From positions 4,218,501 through 4,282,500 of the forward strand of contig CM034132.1 of assembly GCA_019914995.1 (NCBI GenBank): 64,000 bases of DNA, in the 5' to 3' direction. The DNA is from Acanthochlamys bracteata (lineage: Eukaryota > Streptophyta > Magnoliopsida > Pandanales > Velloziaceae). The position numbers and the translations under genes are program-made. Positions 48,451 through 60,500 of this stretch are shown here, piece by piece; positions within the stretch are counted from its first letter, which is position 1, and each line of letters starts with the position of its first letter. A model generated the notes under the pieces. The model was not told the DNA's origin, searched no databases, and worked only from the letters and a program-made list of their open reading frames with translations.

Positions 48451-51400
48451 AGTCTCATATTGCAAAGCTTTTATATTTAGTTTAAAAAAAGATTAATGAA
48501 TTAGTGTGTATTGCTTTCGTTCTTATAACTTATTTTTTTATTACAAATTATCTTTTATTCAAATTTAGCTACATAAAGTATATAAAAAATATTTTAATTT
48601 ATTCTTTTTATAAAAAATTATTTATAAAAATTTATTATATAATATTTTAATTTTAATCTAATGAACATACTAAAAGATTAGTTAAAAAATTAACTTTTTA
48701 ATTTATTAATTCATATTTTAAATAAATTTTTATTTTTTTACAAAATTTATCTAAATATTAAAAATTTATAAATAAAATTTTATTATTACTTAATTATTTA
48801 AAATTAAAATAATAAAACTAATTTTCAAAATATAATAAAATATTTTAATTTAAAAAAAATATTTTTAAAAAATACTTTCAAATCGTTCTATTGGCAATGT
48901 GGGTGACAAACAAACTCAACAAATTATTGGAGTCATGAAAAGTAGAGAAATTTGGGAGGGACATATTTGGGAATTTTAAAAAGTGTACATTACATAATGA
49001 TATGATATTATAATCAGGCCATAGGTATAGATAGCTAGGTTTTATTAAGGCCATTTGCTCGTGGAACGGTGAGAACCTGTATTGGTGTGATACAAAAGCC
49101 ATGAATTTTGTTGTGAACTTTTTGTAAAGCTATGATTGAGCCCATTTATGCACATTGGAATTGGACACAACATGAATTTGGGCCGTATTTATCGATTATT
49201 TTTTATTATAATATTTTATTTTATTTTATAATTAAAATTTTATAATATCATAAATTTAGTTAAATCTTTTAAAATATAAAAAATTTTATATTATAGAATA
49301 CTATTTTTTATTTTATTTTTATTTAAAACATCATTAAAAAAAATTTTATTTCAGGAAGTCTTTATTTAAACACTCCCGTTTCCAAACATCTCTAATTGTG
49401 TGGCGAGAGGTTACGTAGTAATTTTCATTTTAATTTTTAATAATATATTTTTTAATTAATTTTTTTATAATATTTTATAAAAATTTTTAGAAATTCTAGA
49501 AAATATAAAACAAATCTTATTATTATGTTAAAAATAGAGTAATTTTTTGAACTTTTAAAAATTTAGAAAATTTCTTTTTTAAAAAATATCATTAACTATT
49601 ATATATTGTCAGCACTCACTAGTGGAGTAGATAGAGAGGTCGTTTGCCAAAAATTTTATTTACTGTATCATTTTGTTTTACTTTGTTACTTTTAGTAAAT
49701 AATTATAATATTTTAAAAAAATAAAAAGAATATGATATAAATTATACTTATACAATTTATATATTTTACAGATAAAATAGCTAAATATGTTTTACAAATA
49801 TTTTCAAATATTTAAATTTTAAACACTACCAAATGACTTCAAGACATCCTTCTTTAAAAACAAGAGAAGTCAGAGATTTAAAATTTTTAGAAGTGCTAAT
49901 TTATTTTAACAAAAATCTAACCATATATAGCCAATAATATCTGTTTTACAGAAAATAATTTATACTTAGTGTCATTCGAGAGATACCAAAATTACTGTGA
50001 TGCACATGATGCTCTATTATAGATTATACAATATTTTGTCCCATTTTGATAGAGTTGTTAAAAAAGACAAATAAAGCCGATATTTAAAATGTCCAATTTT
50101 CTTAATTATAATTTCTATTATTTTCAACTTCCAAGCAGTTATAATTTGTGAGAAAAACTTTCAACATATGCTCTTATTTGAATTAGTAATTGATTTTACG
50201 GGGACTCTTTACTTGAACAAATGAAAATAGAGAGAAAATAATCACCATTTGAGTCTACTATCAAAGCAAATTCAAACGTTATTTTTCCATCTAATTATTG
50301 AAGCTTTTCTTATTTGATTAATGAAAATTCAAACCAAAAGAATCCATTTCTAAAGAAAAGATCTAAAGTTTCCTCCCATGTGTATCTCAGACCAAAATAT
50401 TGTTTAATAAGAAGATCATGTAGTGTGCCTCATGCGCTAACAAAAGTTTTGGACCACTTCGCCGCTTCTTAACATCAACTTCTACTTACAACATACTAAG
50501 AAAGTGTTTTGCAAATGCTTAAAGTATCATTTTTTATTTCAAATAAAATTTTATATTTTAAAGTTTTAAAAAAATTTTAAATAATATTTATAAATTAGAT
50601 ATCGTATAATTTTTATATATAATATTTTTATTATTTTAGATTAAAAAACTTAATTTACTTTTTGAGCACTTCCAAATAACTTGACACCCCTGTTCCAAAT
50701 GCTCTCAATAATCTAACGTAAAAGTTTTTATAAATTATGTAATTTTATCTTAATCTTAAAATTTTTATAGTACATCGATTGATTAAATATGAGTATGGCA
50801 ACATAATGCATGACCCTTTTCAAGAGTTGTAGTGCTTTTCTTCCGGGTTTTGAGGCCAGTGTCTATGAACTTCGCTTCTTTAGATATTTGTCTCTTTTGC
50901 TTCTTTTATTTATCTCTTTAATTCAAATTGCATCTTCTTCTTTTTGTCTATCCAAAATTTTTTCCTGTGCTATCGCGTTAAGAGCATATTTGCATCATAG
51001 TAAGGATTTCTAGTAGTGCAGACCAACTCGTACCTTAAAGATATTTAATTTTCATATAAGCTCATTTTTAAATTTTTTATCAATCTATTTTCAAAATAAA
51101 ATAAATATAAAAATCAACTTATTTTTTTAATTTTAAAGTTTAAAACTAAAAGTTTACATCCAAATTTATTTTTAATATAAAATAATAAAAACTTTATTTT
51201 AATCAAATCATTTTCAAACTTTTAATTCATGTTTTGTGAACTTATTTTTAAAAAGTAAATTGAAGCGCTAGGTAAATAAGCTCTAAAAAGAAACCTTCCG
51301 AAAAGGACAAAAAAAACATACAATTAAGAAAATATATATATCATAATGGGCTTACAATTTGTGAGTTAAAATAAAAAAAGAGAAAAAATGCAAGTGACAA

Positions 51401-51533
51401 TTGAGTAGATCGTCAATAAGAATAATTTTATACTACATTAGATTTCTGTAAGGTGGAGACTCCGCTAATAAATCCAAAAGAGCAAATCTAAAGAGATTGC
51501 AAATTAGGTTAGACCGTAAAGTTGCCATGTATG
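48451..51533. other. AT-rich intergenic stretch
   Basis: Several AT-rich segments (48490-48880, 49180-49385, 49430-49600, 50500-50700, 51050-51290) look like overlapping MITE remnants. Open frames such as 50810-51013 show no recognisable motif. Confidence 0.4.
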
Positions 51534-51855
51534 CTGACTATTAGTATAATTCGCAGATTCGGATCCGACCAAACCGTTTGAATTAATATTAAAATTATCG
51601 ATTTAAACGATAAATTAGTACGAGTTTTTAAATTAATCAAAAAATTTTCAAACTTGTCTGATCCGGATTGAACAGTCCGGTTCAATTGAAAATCGCTGAA
51701 CCGATCGGGCGGTTCAATCGGAACGAAATACCTAATCTAAGAATCTGATTCGAGTCTTCACTAACTGCTCGATCAGATCATTTGTTTCTCGATTTTTTCT
51801 TTGGCTAGCTACTCTCATCTCTGCTGCTCGGCACCGTCTTCTCCGCTGCTCGATC

Positions 51856-52060
51856 CGTTCACTTGGGCTAAGCTAAACTACTACCGATCTCCCTTCATCT
51901 GAGCTAAGCTACTGCCGACCAGTCTCCGATTCGTCTCTAATTCTTGTTTGCTCCGCACCGTCTAGATTTCCGTCTCCGTTCACCTGAGTTAAGCTACTAC
52001 CGATCTCCGTTCATCTGAAATAAGTTATTGTCGATTAGTTTCTAAATTTCGTCTCTGATT
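51856..52060. repeat. Direct repeats in the 5' part of the hAT element
   Basis: GTTCACTTGGGCTAAGC...CTACTACCGATCTC at 51858 recurs as GTTCACCTGAGTTAAGC...CTACTACCGATCTC about 118 bases later. Each unit has an internal echo (TTCATCTGAGCTAAGCTACT, TTCATCTGAAATAAG). Confidence 0.65.
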
Positions 52061-52429
52061 TTTTTCTACCGATTTTCGTATGTTCAGCACCGTCTCACCG
52101 TCGCTGCGATTCTCTTTGTTGGTGATTCGTTCAATCACTTTCCAGTGTCTCTGCTACGCTTTGCCCACTGACGTGCTCTCATCTCCGCTGCTCTTCGCCT
52201 GTTGATTTACTCTCTACTGCTCGATCACTCGCCAACTCGTCTCACTATTGGGTCTGCCACACTGTTGAAACATGAAAAGAGATTGGGTTCTAGAGGCTGT
52301 AGTAATGTCTGGTATTGGTTCCAATCCTTTTCAGATTTTGCAAGACAATCTTCAACAGCTCTAGTAACTCAAAATTCTACAAGAGTCAAAAGTGATCAAG
52401 CTTAGAGTCATTGTAAGACTGATGAAATT

Positions 52430-55373
52430 GGCGACAGTAACAAAAGGAGCAAATTGGTATGCAGTTATTGTTCACGAGTATTTACTGGAAGTGGCATTAA
52501 TAGATTCAAACAACATTTAGCTGGACTGAAACGTGATGTTGGAGCTCGCAAATCTGTTCCTCCTGATGTTCGCTATCAGATCAAGCTACTTATTGATGAG
52601 TTCGCTTCAAAAAAGAGAAGACATCAGAAAATGCTGGATGAACAGAAACCATTTATTAACATCATAAAAAATATGAGGAGCAAGTTTACAACAGAGAGGT
52701 CGGATATATGCAACCAGATCAAAGCACATCTACAGATAGGGGCGGCAAATTTCGATCCGACCCGAAAAGGTCGGATACGAGTCAAGCCTTACTCGGGTTC
52801 GGATCAGATTCGGGTTGATCCGTTTAATCCGTATAATTATTTATATAGTATATCTATTTAATAATTAGAAAAAAAAGCAAAAAATTTGAATTTAATTTAT
52901 ATATATATATAATTTATTTTAATTTTTAACTAATTTTAATTTAATTTATAAATTTTGTCAAAATTAATATTTTTCTTTTTAAATATATTATAATTAATAA
53001 TATATATTATTATTATAAAATTAATATTTATAGTTTTTATTTAATAATTTAATTATTAAATGGGTCGATCTGAGTTTGATTCGATTATAAATAGGTTGGA
53101 TTAGGGTTGACAATTTTGACCCATATAAATAAATGGGTCTTGTTAGGGTTGAACAATTTTAACTCAGTTATTATATGGGTCGACTCGGAACGGACCCATT
53201 AATCCATATTACTATCCCTATCTACAGATTAGAGCACACCAATTGCAGAGAGTCATATAAATAGAGGAAACTCGAGAGCACCTAAAAAGGGAAAAGAGGT
53301 AATGCATTTGAATTCTTATTTTATGCTGAGAATAACTCCAAAAGCACAACCTACTTTGAAGAATATCTTGCAGATAAGGAGCCCATAAAAAGATATGTGC
53401 TTGCTGTCTCTAAATGGGTGATTGATGTATGCATATTATTTAATGCTATTAATTCTATATATTTTCAATTTATGGTAAATGCTATTGCTAGCATGGGTGC
53501 AGGCTATGGAGCTCCTCACTATCATATTTTTAGAAAGTTTTTGTTGAAGAAGAATGTCGCAGAGACGAAGCGTTATGTCAAGAGCTATCGTGATGCAACA
53601 GAGTGCACTGTCATGGCTGATGGATAGTCAGATCAAAATAGGAGAACTTTTATCAATTTCTTAGTTTATTGTTTGAAAGGTGCTGCCTTTCTCAAATCTG
53701 TTGATGCATATAATAGTTCAAAAATTGTAGACATATTATATAAGCTCCTTAGAAAAGTTGTCTTATACGTGGGTGCTGAAAATATCGTTCATTTTGTCAC
53801 GGATAATGTATCTAATTATGTTGCTAATGGTAGACTATTAGAGAAGGAGTTTCAAGGTTTGTTTTAGTTTCGCTGTGCTGCGCATTGTGTTAATTTGATG
53901 TTTCATTATTTTGAAAAGTTAGATAAAGTTAGCAATTATTAGCACATGTACCTATAATCACAAAGTATACTTACAACTATTATTTTTCTTTACATTTGAT
54001 GAGACAATTTACCTATGGAAAGGAAATATTTAGACCAGCAACTCGCTTTGCTACTAATTTTATTACGTTGCAAGGCACTTTGGCTCAAAAAGATAGTTTA
54101 AGCTATGGTAACATCAAGAGAACGGACAACTTCAGCCTATGCTAAAAAAAACAAAGAAAAAATATTTGTGGATGATGTGTTAACTCCTTCATTCTGGTCA
54201 GAGTGTGCAACTATTGTGAAACTTACTACTCCTCTAGTTCGTGTTTTTCGCATTGTTGATAGTGATGATAGGCCATGTGTGGAGTATTTGTTTGAGGCTA
54301 TTCATAGTGCTAAGGCTGGAAATATTGAGGAGATTCAAGAAGTGTAAGGATAGAGTTACACCATATCTTAACATTATTAGAAATGTGGGAAAATCAGTTA
54401 GGCAAACCTTTACATGCAGCTGGTTTTTGGCTCAAACCTTGTCATCAGTATGGTAGTTTCTCTAAGGAAAAAATCTCTTCCACTGTTTCAGGGCTTCTTG
54501 ATGTCATTGAAAAGTTTGCTTTTGGAGATTTTGAGTTGATTAGTAAGTTGACTAGTAAAATGAAGTTTTTTAGAAACGTTGAAGGAGACTTTGGACGTAT
54601 TTCTGCCATAACTAATCGTAAACCCATAGCTCCAGGTAGTTATAGTTATATACTTGATTTTTATATGTTTCTGAATTGATTCAAGACTATTGTTTTCTTG
54701 TTTAGTAATCTAAAATTTTTGCTCTTACAGATGAATGGTGATTGTTATATAGAAATTGTGCTAATCATTTCCAAAGGTTGGCTATTCCTATTTTAAGCCA
54801 AACTTGAGTGTCTCATCTTGTGAGAGGAATTGGAGCATAGTTGAACATATACATTCTAAAAAAAGAAATAGATTAGAGCATCAACGGTTTAATGATCTTA
54901 TATTATGTTCATTATAATTTGGGATTGAGACAAAGGTAATAGTTCTTCACTTATTCTATCTTTTTATTATTGAGTTTATTGTTTATACTTTCATTATATA
55001 TTTTTTTATTTAATTATATGTACATATTAAGAGTTATTTCAAAAGTCAAAATTATGACCTATAGATGTCGGAGAATTTAGTAACACTGATGAGTGGATAA
55101 TAATGGATGAACCACCAATTTTAACTAATTAAGAGTTAGAGACATTTTACAACCAATTGGAAGCATGGTCAATTCAAGAGAAACCCGCTGATGGTATGTG
55201 TTTTTTCTTTTGTTTTTAGTTAATAATATTATACGATAAATATAAGAATCTAGCTTCTGAAATATAGTTATTTTGTAGATACTGAGAATGAATTGAATCT
55301 TGATAATTTTGGTGTTGATGATGAGGAATATGAGGAGAATGAAGAGGGAGGTGATGAACATGGATCTATATGA
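52430..55373 (+). pseudogene. hAT transposase pseudogene (BED finger, DUF659, dimerisation region)
   Basis: A BED-type zinc finger begins near 52454 (VCSYCSRVFTG, INRFKQHLAG). After the inserted MITE comes a DUF659-type core at about 53590-53930 (MADG, RRTFINFLVYCLKG, FLKSVDAYNSSKI, VTDNVSNYVANG, CAAHCVNLM). Next is a middle part near 54150-54310 (LTPSFWSECATIVKL, PLVRVFRIVDSDDRP). Near 54800-54920, in shifted frames, is the C-terminal dimerisation signature (SSCERNWS, HIHSKKRNRLEHQRFNDL). An acidic end (DDEEYEENEEGGDEH) stops at 55373. Stops, including TAG where the family has Trp after ADG, and frameshifts show it is inactive. Confidence 0.85.
52729..53228. mobile_element. hAT MITE (52737-53220) with exact 8-bp target duplication TCTACAGA
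   Basis: The 484-base insert starts TAGGGGCGGCAAAT and ends ACTATCCCTA. It is flanked on both sides by TCTACAGA (52729-52736, 53221-53228). GGGTCGG-like and GACCC-rich subterminal segments enclose an AT-rich middle. It lies within the transposase remnant of the larger hAT element, so it is younger. Confidence 0.88.
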
Positions 55374-55974
55374 ATGTTTCTTCATGTAATGGTATGTTTT
55401 CTAATCTACGTTAATGTGCCATTCAGTCACTGATACATTTTTCAGTACTTACTATATTCTCTGACAATTTGGAAAAATTTGTTACTGTATTTTATGATTG
55501 GTATTCTTACTGTTTTCTGTGTTTTGAAATTCTGTATTTTGAAAATTTTATTTTCTAGAGTAGCCACACTGTTAGTAGGCATACTGTGTTGAATTTGTTC
55601 ACTTTTTAGAATTTGTCTAGATGATCTGGATGTTCATTTGCACTTTCTGGAACAGCCACACTGTTCTGGATGTTCAGTAGTATTCATTTTCTTCATATCT
55701 GGATATTCACTTTCTGAAATTTGTATTTTTGGATATCTAGATGTCATGATTCAAGATGCTTACTTGCTTGTGTTGAATACTACTGATTTCTTTAGAAATG
55801 TTTTTTTTCTAATTTATGCTTTTCTTCACTTGTCTGATTTGAATACTATTATTTAAGTTCTCATTTATGTATATATATCTATCTCAATTCTCAGCACCTA
55901 TATGCATCTCTATGTATTTAGTTATCATTATCAGTTCTATGAATGATTATAAGGACTGATGTTAAGGATGCAGG

Positions 55975-56310
55975 TGGCTGGATGCCTGTATGCCTTATGC
56001 TTGGATGCTGAATTATCTGGATGCTAGAATGCTAGATGTCTGGATGCTTGGTGCTGGATGCATGAAACCAGATGTGTAAACATTAGGGACTGCTGGATGC
56101 GTGGATGCTAGATGTATAGATGCTAGGGACTGTAGGATGCTGGATGTGTAGATGTTAGGGACTGCTGGATGTTAGATGTGTAGATGCTAGAACTGCTGGA
56201 TGCTGGGTGTGTAGATGCTAGGGATTGCTAGAAGCTTGGATGGATGCCTTGCAATCTGGATATGTGGATGGATGCTAAGATTGTTGGATGCAAAGAGCTA
56301 CTAGATGGAT
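55975..56310. repeat. Short-period tandem repeat of GGATGCT units
   Basis: More than ten copies of GGATGC occur in about 330 bases, many as CTGGATGCT or GATGTGTAGATGCTAG. A higher-order unit of about 30-35 bases (TAGGGACTGCTGGATG...) repeats four to five times. It lies between the transposase end and the right terminal repeat of the hAT element. Confidence 0.85.
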
Positions 56311-56747
56311 GCAAACTTATGTTACCATATTCTATGTATTTAAGTTCTGCATTCTGAAATTATATTAACCTTTTTAAATAAGTGCTAATTTTGTACTGTG
56401 TGGAACTGTGGATTACTGAATTTACTGTCTGAACTTTTGGATAGCTATGAGCCTATGATGGGCCTGATGGCTGTCTTGACTCTTGAGGCAGCAATCAATA
56501 TTTTGTTGTGTTAGTTATATTTGTTATTGGTTCATGATTATTGTTGTGTTGTAATTTGATTTCTGACTGTTTTGTTTTATTATTTATCGATCAGTATTGT
56601 AATAACTTGTTATTGACTGTTTGTGTTACCGATTGGCAGACCAGTTGATCCGACGGTCAACTTGTTGACCTGCAAGATCAATCTAGGAATCGTTGATCCG
56701 AATGGCAATTTGAGTTGATTTTCGGTTCGGGTCTGCCAATTTTACTA

Positions 56748-57518
56748 TTTAGGTGATTAGCTTTTGACTAGGGGGACGTTATTACAGAATGAATTATTTA
56801 AAATAAAAAATATTTTAAAAATAAAATTTATTTTTTTAAAATATTAGTACAGAATTTTATGATATATAATTTTTTATATATTTTAAATTTAAAAAGAGAG
56901 CTTTTGAAAAAAGTTTTTAAAAAATATGTATTATTTATACATATTTTTAGAATAGTATAAACATATTCCGTAGCTCAAATTATGTTATTATAGAAGGAAG
57001 AATAGGAGACTTTCAGAAATATTTAAAATAAAAAGTTTTTATGAAATAAAATTTAGTTTAAAATATTTTTAAAGATAAACTGAATTTTTAACTAAAAAAA
57101 TAACAGTTTTATAAAATAAACTATTTATTTTATGAAGTTAAAAAATATAAAAATTTATTAAAAATATAAAATTTTATGAAATAAAGATAATATTATAAGC
57201 ATTGTTGATCATTCTCTCAATTTTTTCTATCCAACTTTTAACGTATCCAAACGGCCCATCTTTTACTGGACCGGGACTTTCTCCAAATTCAATTCACTGG
57301 ATTCGAGTTTAGTCAGACCAACTGAATCAAGATATGACCCGATCAGACCTAACCCTATTCGAACCGACCTCTCTTTTTTCCTTGATCATTATTTCATTTT
57401 GGTCGACGAATCCCAGGCTCCCAGCTTCGATTTTGTTTCACCAGCGCGAAATCTGTAAGCGGGAACCAGAAAGAAGAAAACTTGGCGCGATTTTTTTTAG
57501 GGTTTTAGACTACTTGCT
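56748..57518 (+). promoter_or_regulatory. Promoter and 5' UTR region of the FIP37 gene
   Basis: AT-rich repeat sequence (56770-57200) gives way near 57240 to higher-complexity sequence with CTAACCCTAT at about 57347, similar to a telo-box, and a 5' UTR-like stretch with TTAGGGTTTTAG just before the ATG at 57519. Promoter positions are inferred. Confidence 0.4.
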
Positions 57519-60500
57519 ATGGCTTCGAATTCCCAACTCGACGATGTAATTCGATTCGTTGTCTCTTTTCCATTCTTTTTCTTCTTTCGGTTTATCTTCC
57601 AAATTATAGCTTCTACTTCGACCTTTTAAAAAAAAAAAATTTCCCCTTTTTTGGGTTTAGGAAGATGATTTTGGTGGAGATTTCGCTGGAAATCACAGTA
57701 ATGTTAACCATTCAGGTGATTAATTGTTTGATATTTGTTTGATTTGTTCGTCGAGTGATTATGGGAAGCTCTTTTTTTATTTGTTTTGCCGGGAAATTTC
57801 AGGTGAAAAGAGAAGTTTTACTGATATTGATGAAGAGGAGGACGATGTATTTGATACCAAAAAGGTATTCGTCTTGTTTATCAATGTAGTTACTAAATTT
57901 TGTTTGAGTTTTTGATCTTGTATAGAATGAATTAACTATAAAATGCTACAATCCCATTGAAGTTGAGTGGATTTGCTTGTGCTTGTGAGATGCGTTTTGC
58001 TTGCCTTGACATAATTCTGTAAAGATTTTCACTAGTAATAACTTATTGGTTCTTTCTAGCAAGTGGTTTCCCTTTTGAAACGCCTTGAGTTCAGCCTGCT
58101 ACAGATGCTCTAGCTTGTAGGCATTTAGTGACTTTGGTTCATCCTCTGGCTAATCTGTCAGCTCCTACAACTATGACTGAAATGCTTTTAGTTTCCTGTT
58201 TAAGGTAATGTGCATCACAAAAATGTAGTTGAGAATATAGTTCGCTGAGTGTCAGAATCATTTTGTCTACTATTCAAGGATGGTAAAGTGGTCATCGAGT
58301 TTGCAACTACCACAATATGTTGGATTGCTAACTCTGGTAGTTTAAGGCTATGATAACTGCCATCTGTCATTGCATAGCATATGGGTGATGCTACTAGCTT
58401 GTTATGTTGAAAAGGTTGGTCAATTACATCCTACTTATTGGACATTCTCATGAAAATCATTTTATGACCTTTGTGTTGTCTAATCTGCCTCACCATGACA
58501 AGTTTGTATTTCATTTTTCTTTATTTTTTATACAGGGAAAAACAAAAGTTGAAGAAAGTGGACCGGGTGCAGCCACAGGGATGATTTTATCTCTTCGTGA
58601 AAGGTAGTTTACAATAATAAGACAAAAGTTTACATATTCAGTTGATGCCTTTGGTAGGGAATAAGGTACATGGGTGATTTCTTTTTTTGTGGTTTGATGC
58701 CTCTCTTTATCTGTTTCAGTCTTCAAAACTGTAAAGATGACCTTGCAACATCCCAGGTAATCATCAATATTGCCATGGCTGAGATTAGTGCCCCATTTGG
58801 AATTGCTTCTCACAGCTTATTCATCTCCTTTTCAGATTTTCATTTCCCAAGAAACCCTCTACAGTACTTTATAAATTAAAAAAAATTTAGAAAGAATGGG
58901 TGAAGTCTACGGCATAGAATCTTTATACGTATAATCTTTATTTTTGTAAGCTTCAAAAGACAAGCTCGTTTCCCAAAACTTTACCAAAAGCACCGTATCT
59001 CTAAAAGCTCTACTTTTTAAGCAATCCCAAACGATCCTTAAATTATTTTTGCTTACATTAGTTTACTGTTTGAAGTGCTGCATTGCGTCCTGCATCAACT
59101 GTCGTGTTCCAAGTCTACCTATGGTAAATGCTATTATTGAGGGTGCTCATTTATATTCTGGTAATATAGTGCAAGTAAGCCAAATTAATCTTAATAAATG
59201 ATAAAAATGAAATGGAGAAGATGGCATAAGCACCTGCAGCTTTGTTCTACAAGAACCTGTAGCTAATCGGTCATTAAGTGTAATTTAGAATATCCTACTT
59301 CCTACTGAATTATTTCTTCTGCCTGCTTGATGCTTTAATTACTGGATAGGGATTTGTACTGTATGGACCAAATAAAGATTCAGTTGAAGATCAATACATG
59401 CTCAGATTGTTTGTTGGATTAGCTGTTAGTTGTAGCCTTAAAGTCATGTTTGGGTTTTGCTCAAAAGAACTTGGAGATGAAACGCTAGTGATTGTGAATG
59501 CTGTTATTGCACATAGACCTTAATGCAAGTAATTTTTGCTTGAGATTAATGCAAGTAGCATTTTATTGTTGGATTTTTTGACGAATCATTTCTTATGTTG
59601 CAGAAAGAGTTAGAAGTTGCGAGGTCAGAGATCCAGAAATGGCTTTCTGCTTTTCAGAATACACCAGGTAAGTTCCACTCTCCAACTTTCTTGATCATGC
59701 TTGGAGCTTCCTCTTTTAAAAATTTGACCTTCCAGAACTGTTTGTGATTGTTTCTGCCTAGATCCTGAATTAGCTGCTAAATGTCTTCAAAATTTGAAGT
59801 CCTCTGAGGAATCTCTAAAAGAACAGGTTCGTTTCATTTTTTAGAGTGCAAATAGTGAAGAATGATGCTTTTGATGATGTAACTCATATTCTACGTTACT
59901 TTTTCCTCTCAGCTTGAAAAAGCTAAGAAAAAGGAAGCTGCATTCATTGTGACTTTTGCGAAGCGTGAGCAGGAAATTGCAGATTTAAAGGTATAACCTG
60001 CCTGATTATGCACATTCCTTGTGGATAATACAATTTATTTTAACAGTAACCTACCCGTCATTTGGATGATTTCTTGCTGTTATTAGCACTTTGTGGAGAG
60101 TTAATGTATTCTTCTCTTTTGATGTAACTGTACATCACCTTCCCTCCCCTGTAGCTATGCTTCAAGGATCACTAATATGCTAAAGGTTTCATTATCTTTT
60201 CGTACTTTTATAAATAGATAGCTTTTATTCGCTTAATGAGACAAATTTTGAAATGGTTGAGGATGGCAGTTGAGCATCTAAGTATTATTCCATACATGCA
60301 GTGGGGTATATGCCCCAAGTTTGACCATTTTCTGTGATCTTGTCAATATTTTATACTGTTGCGCATTGAGAGCATTGGTATAGTAGTAATCCCAATGATG
60401 TGTGATATATAATTGAAGAGCTGGAAGGATTTTTGTGTTAATTTGATGGATGCTAATCGAATACATTTGCAACCTCTTTGGCAGTCTGCAATTCGGGATC

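Larger units (their letters stand above)
51542..56747 (+). mobile_element. Decayed hAT transposon
   Basis: The imperfect inverted ends read TAGTATAATTCGCAGA at 51542 and, on the other strand, TAGTAAAATTGGCAGA ending at 56747. Between them lies a broken hAT transposase and, in the middle, a younger MITE. A matching 8-bp target duplication was not found (left flank CTGACTAT, right flank TTTAGGTG). The 5' part has roughly 118-base direct repeats (51856 and 51974), and the 3' part has a short-period GGATGCT array. The element lies directly upstream of the FIP37 gene. Confidence 0.72.

Noticed and set aside
51534-56755. Target-site duplication for the large hAT element
   Set aside because: Flanking eight bases differ (CTGACTAT and TTTAGGTG); a TTGACTAG further right would need extra bases outside the inverted end.
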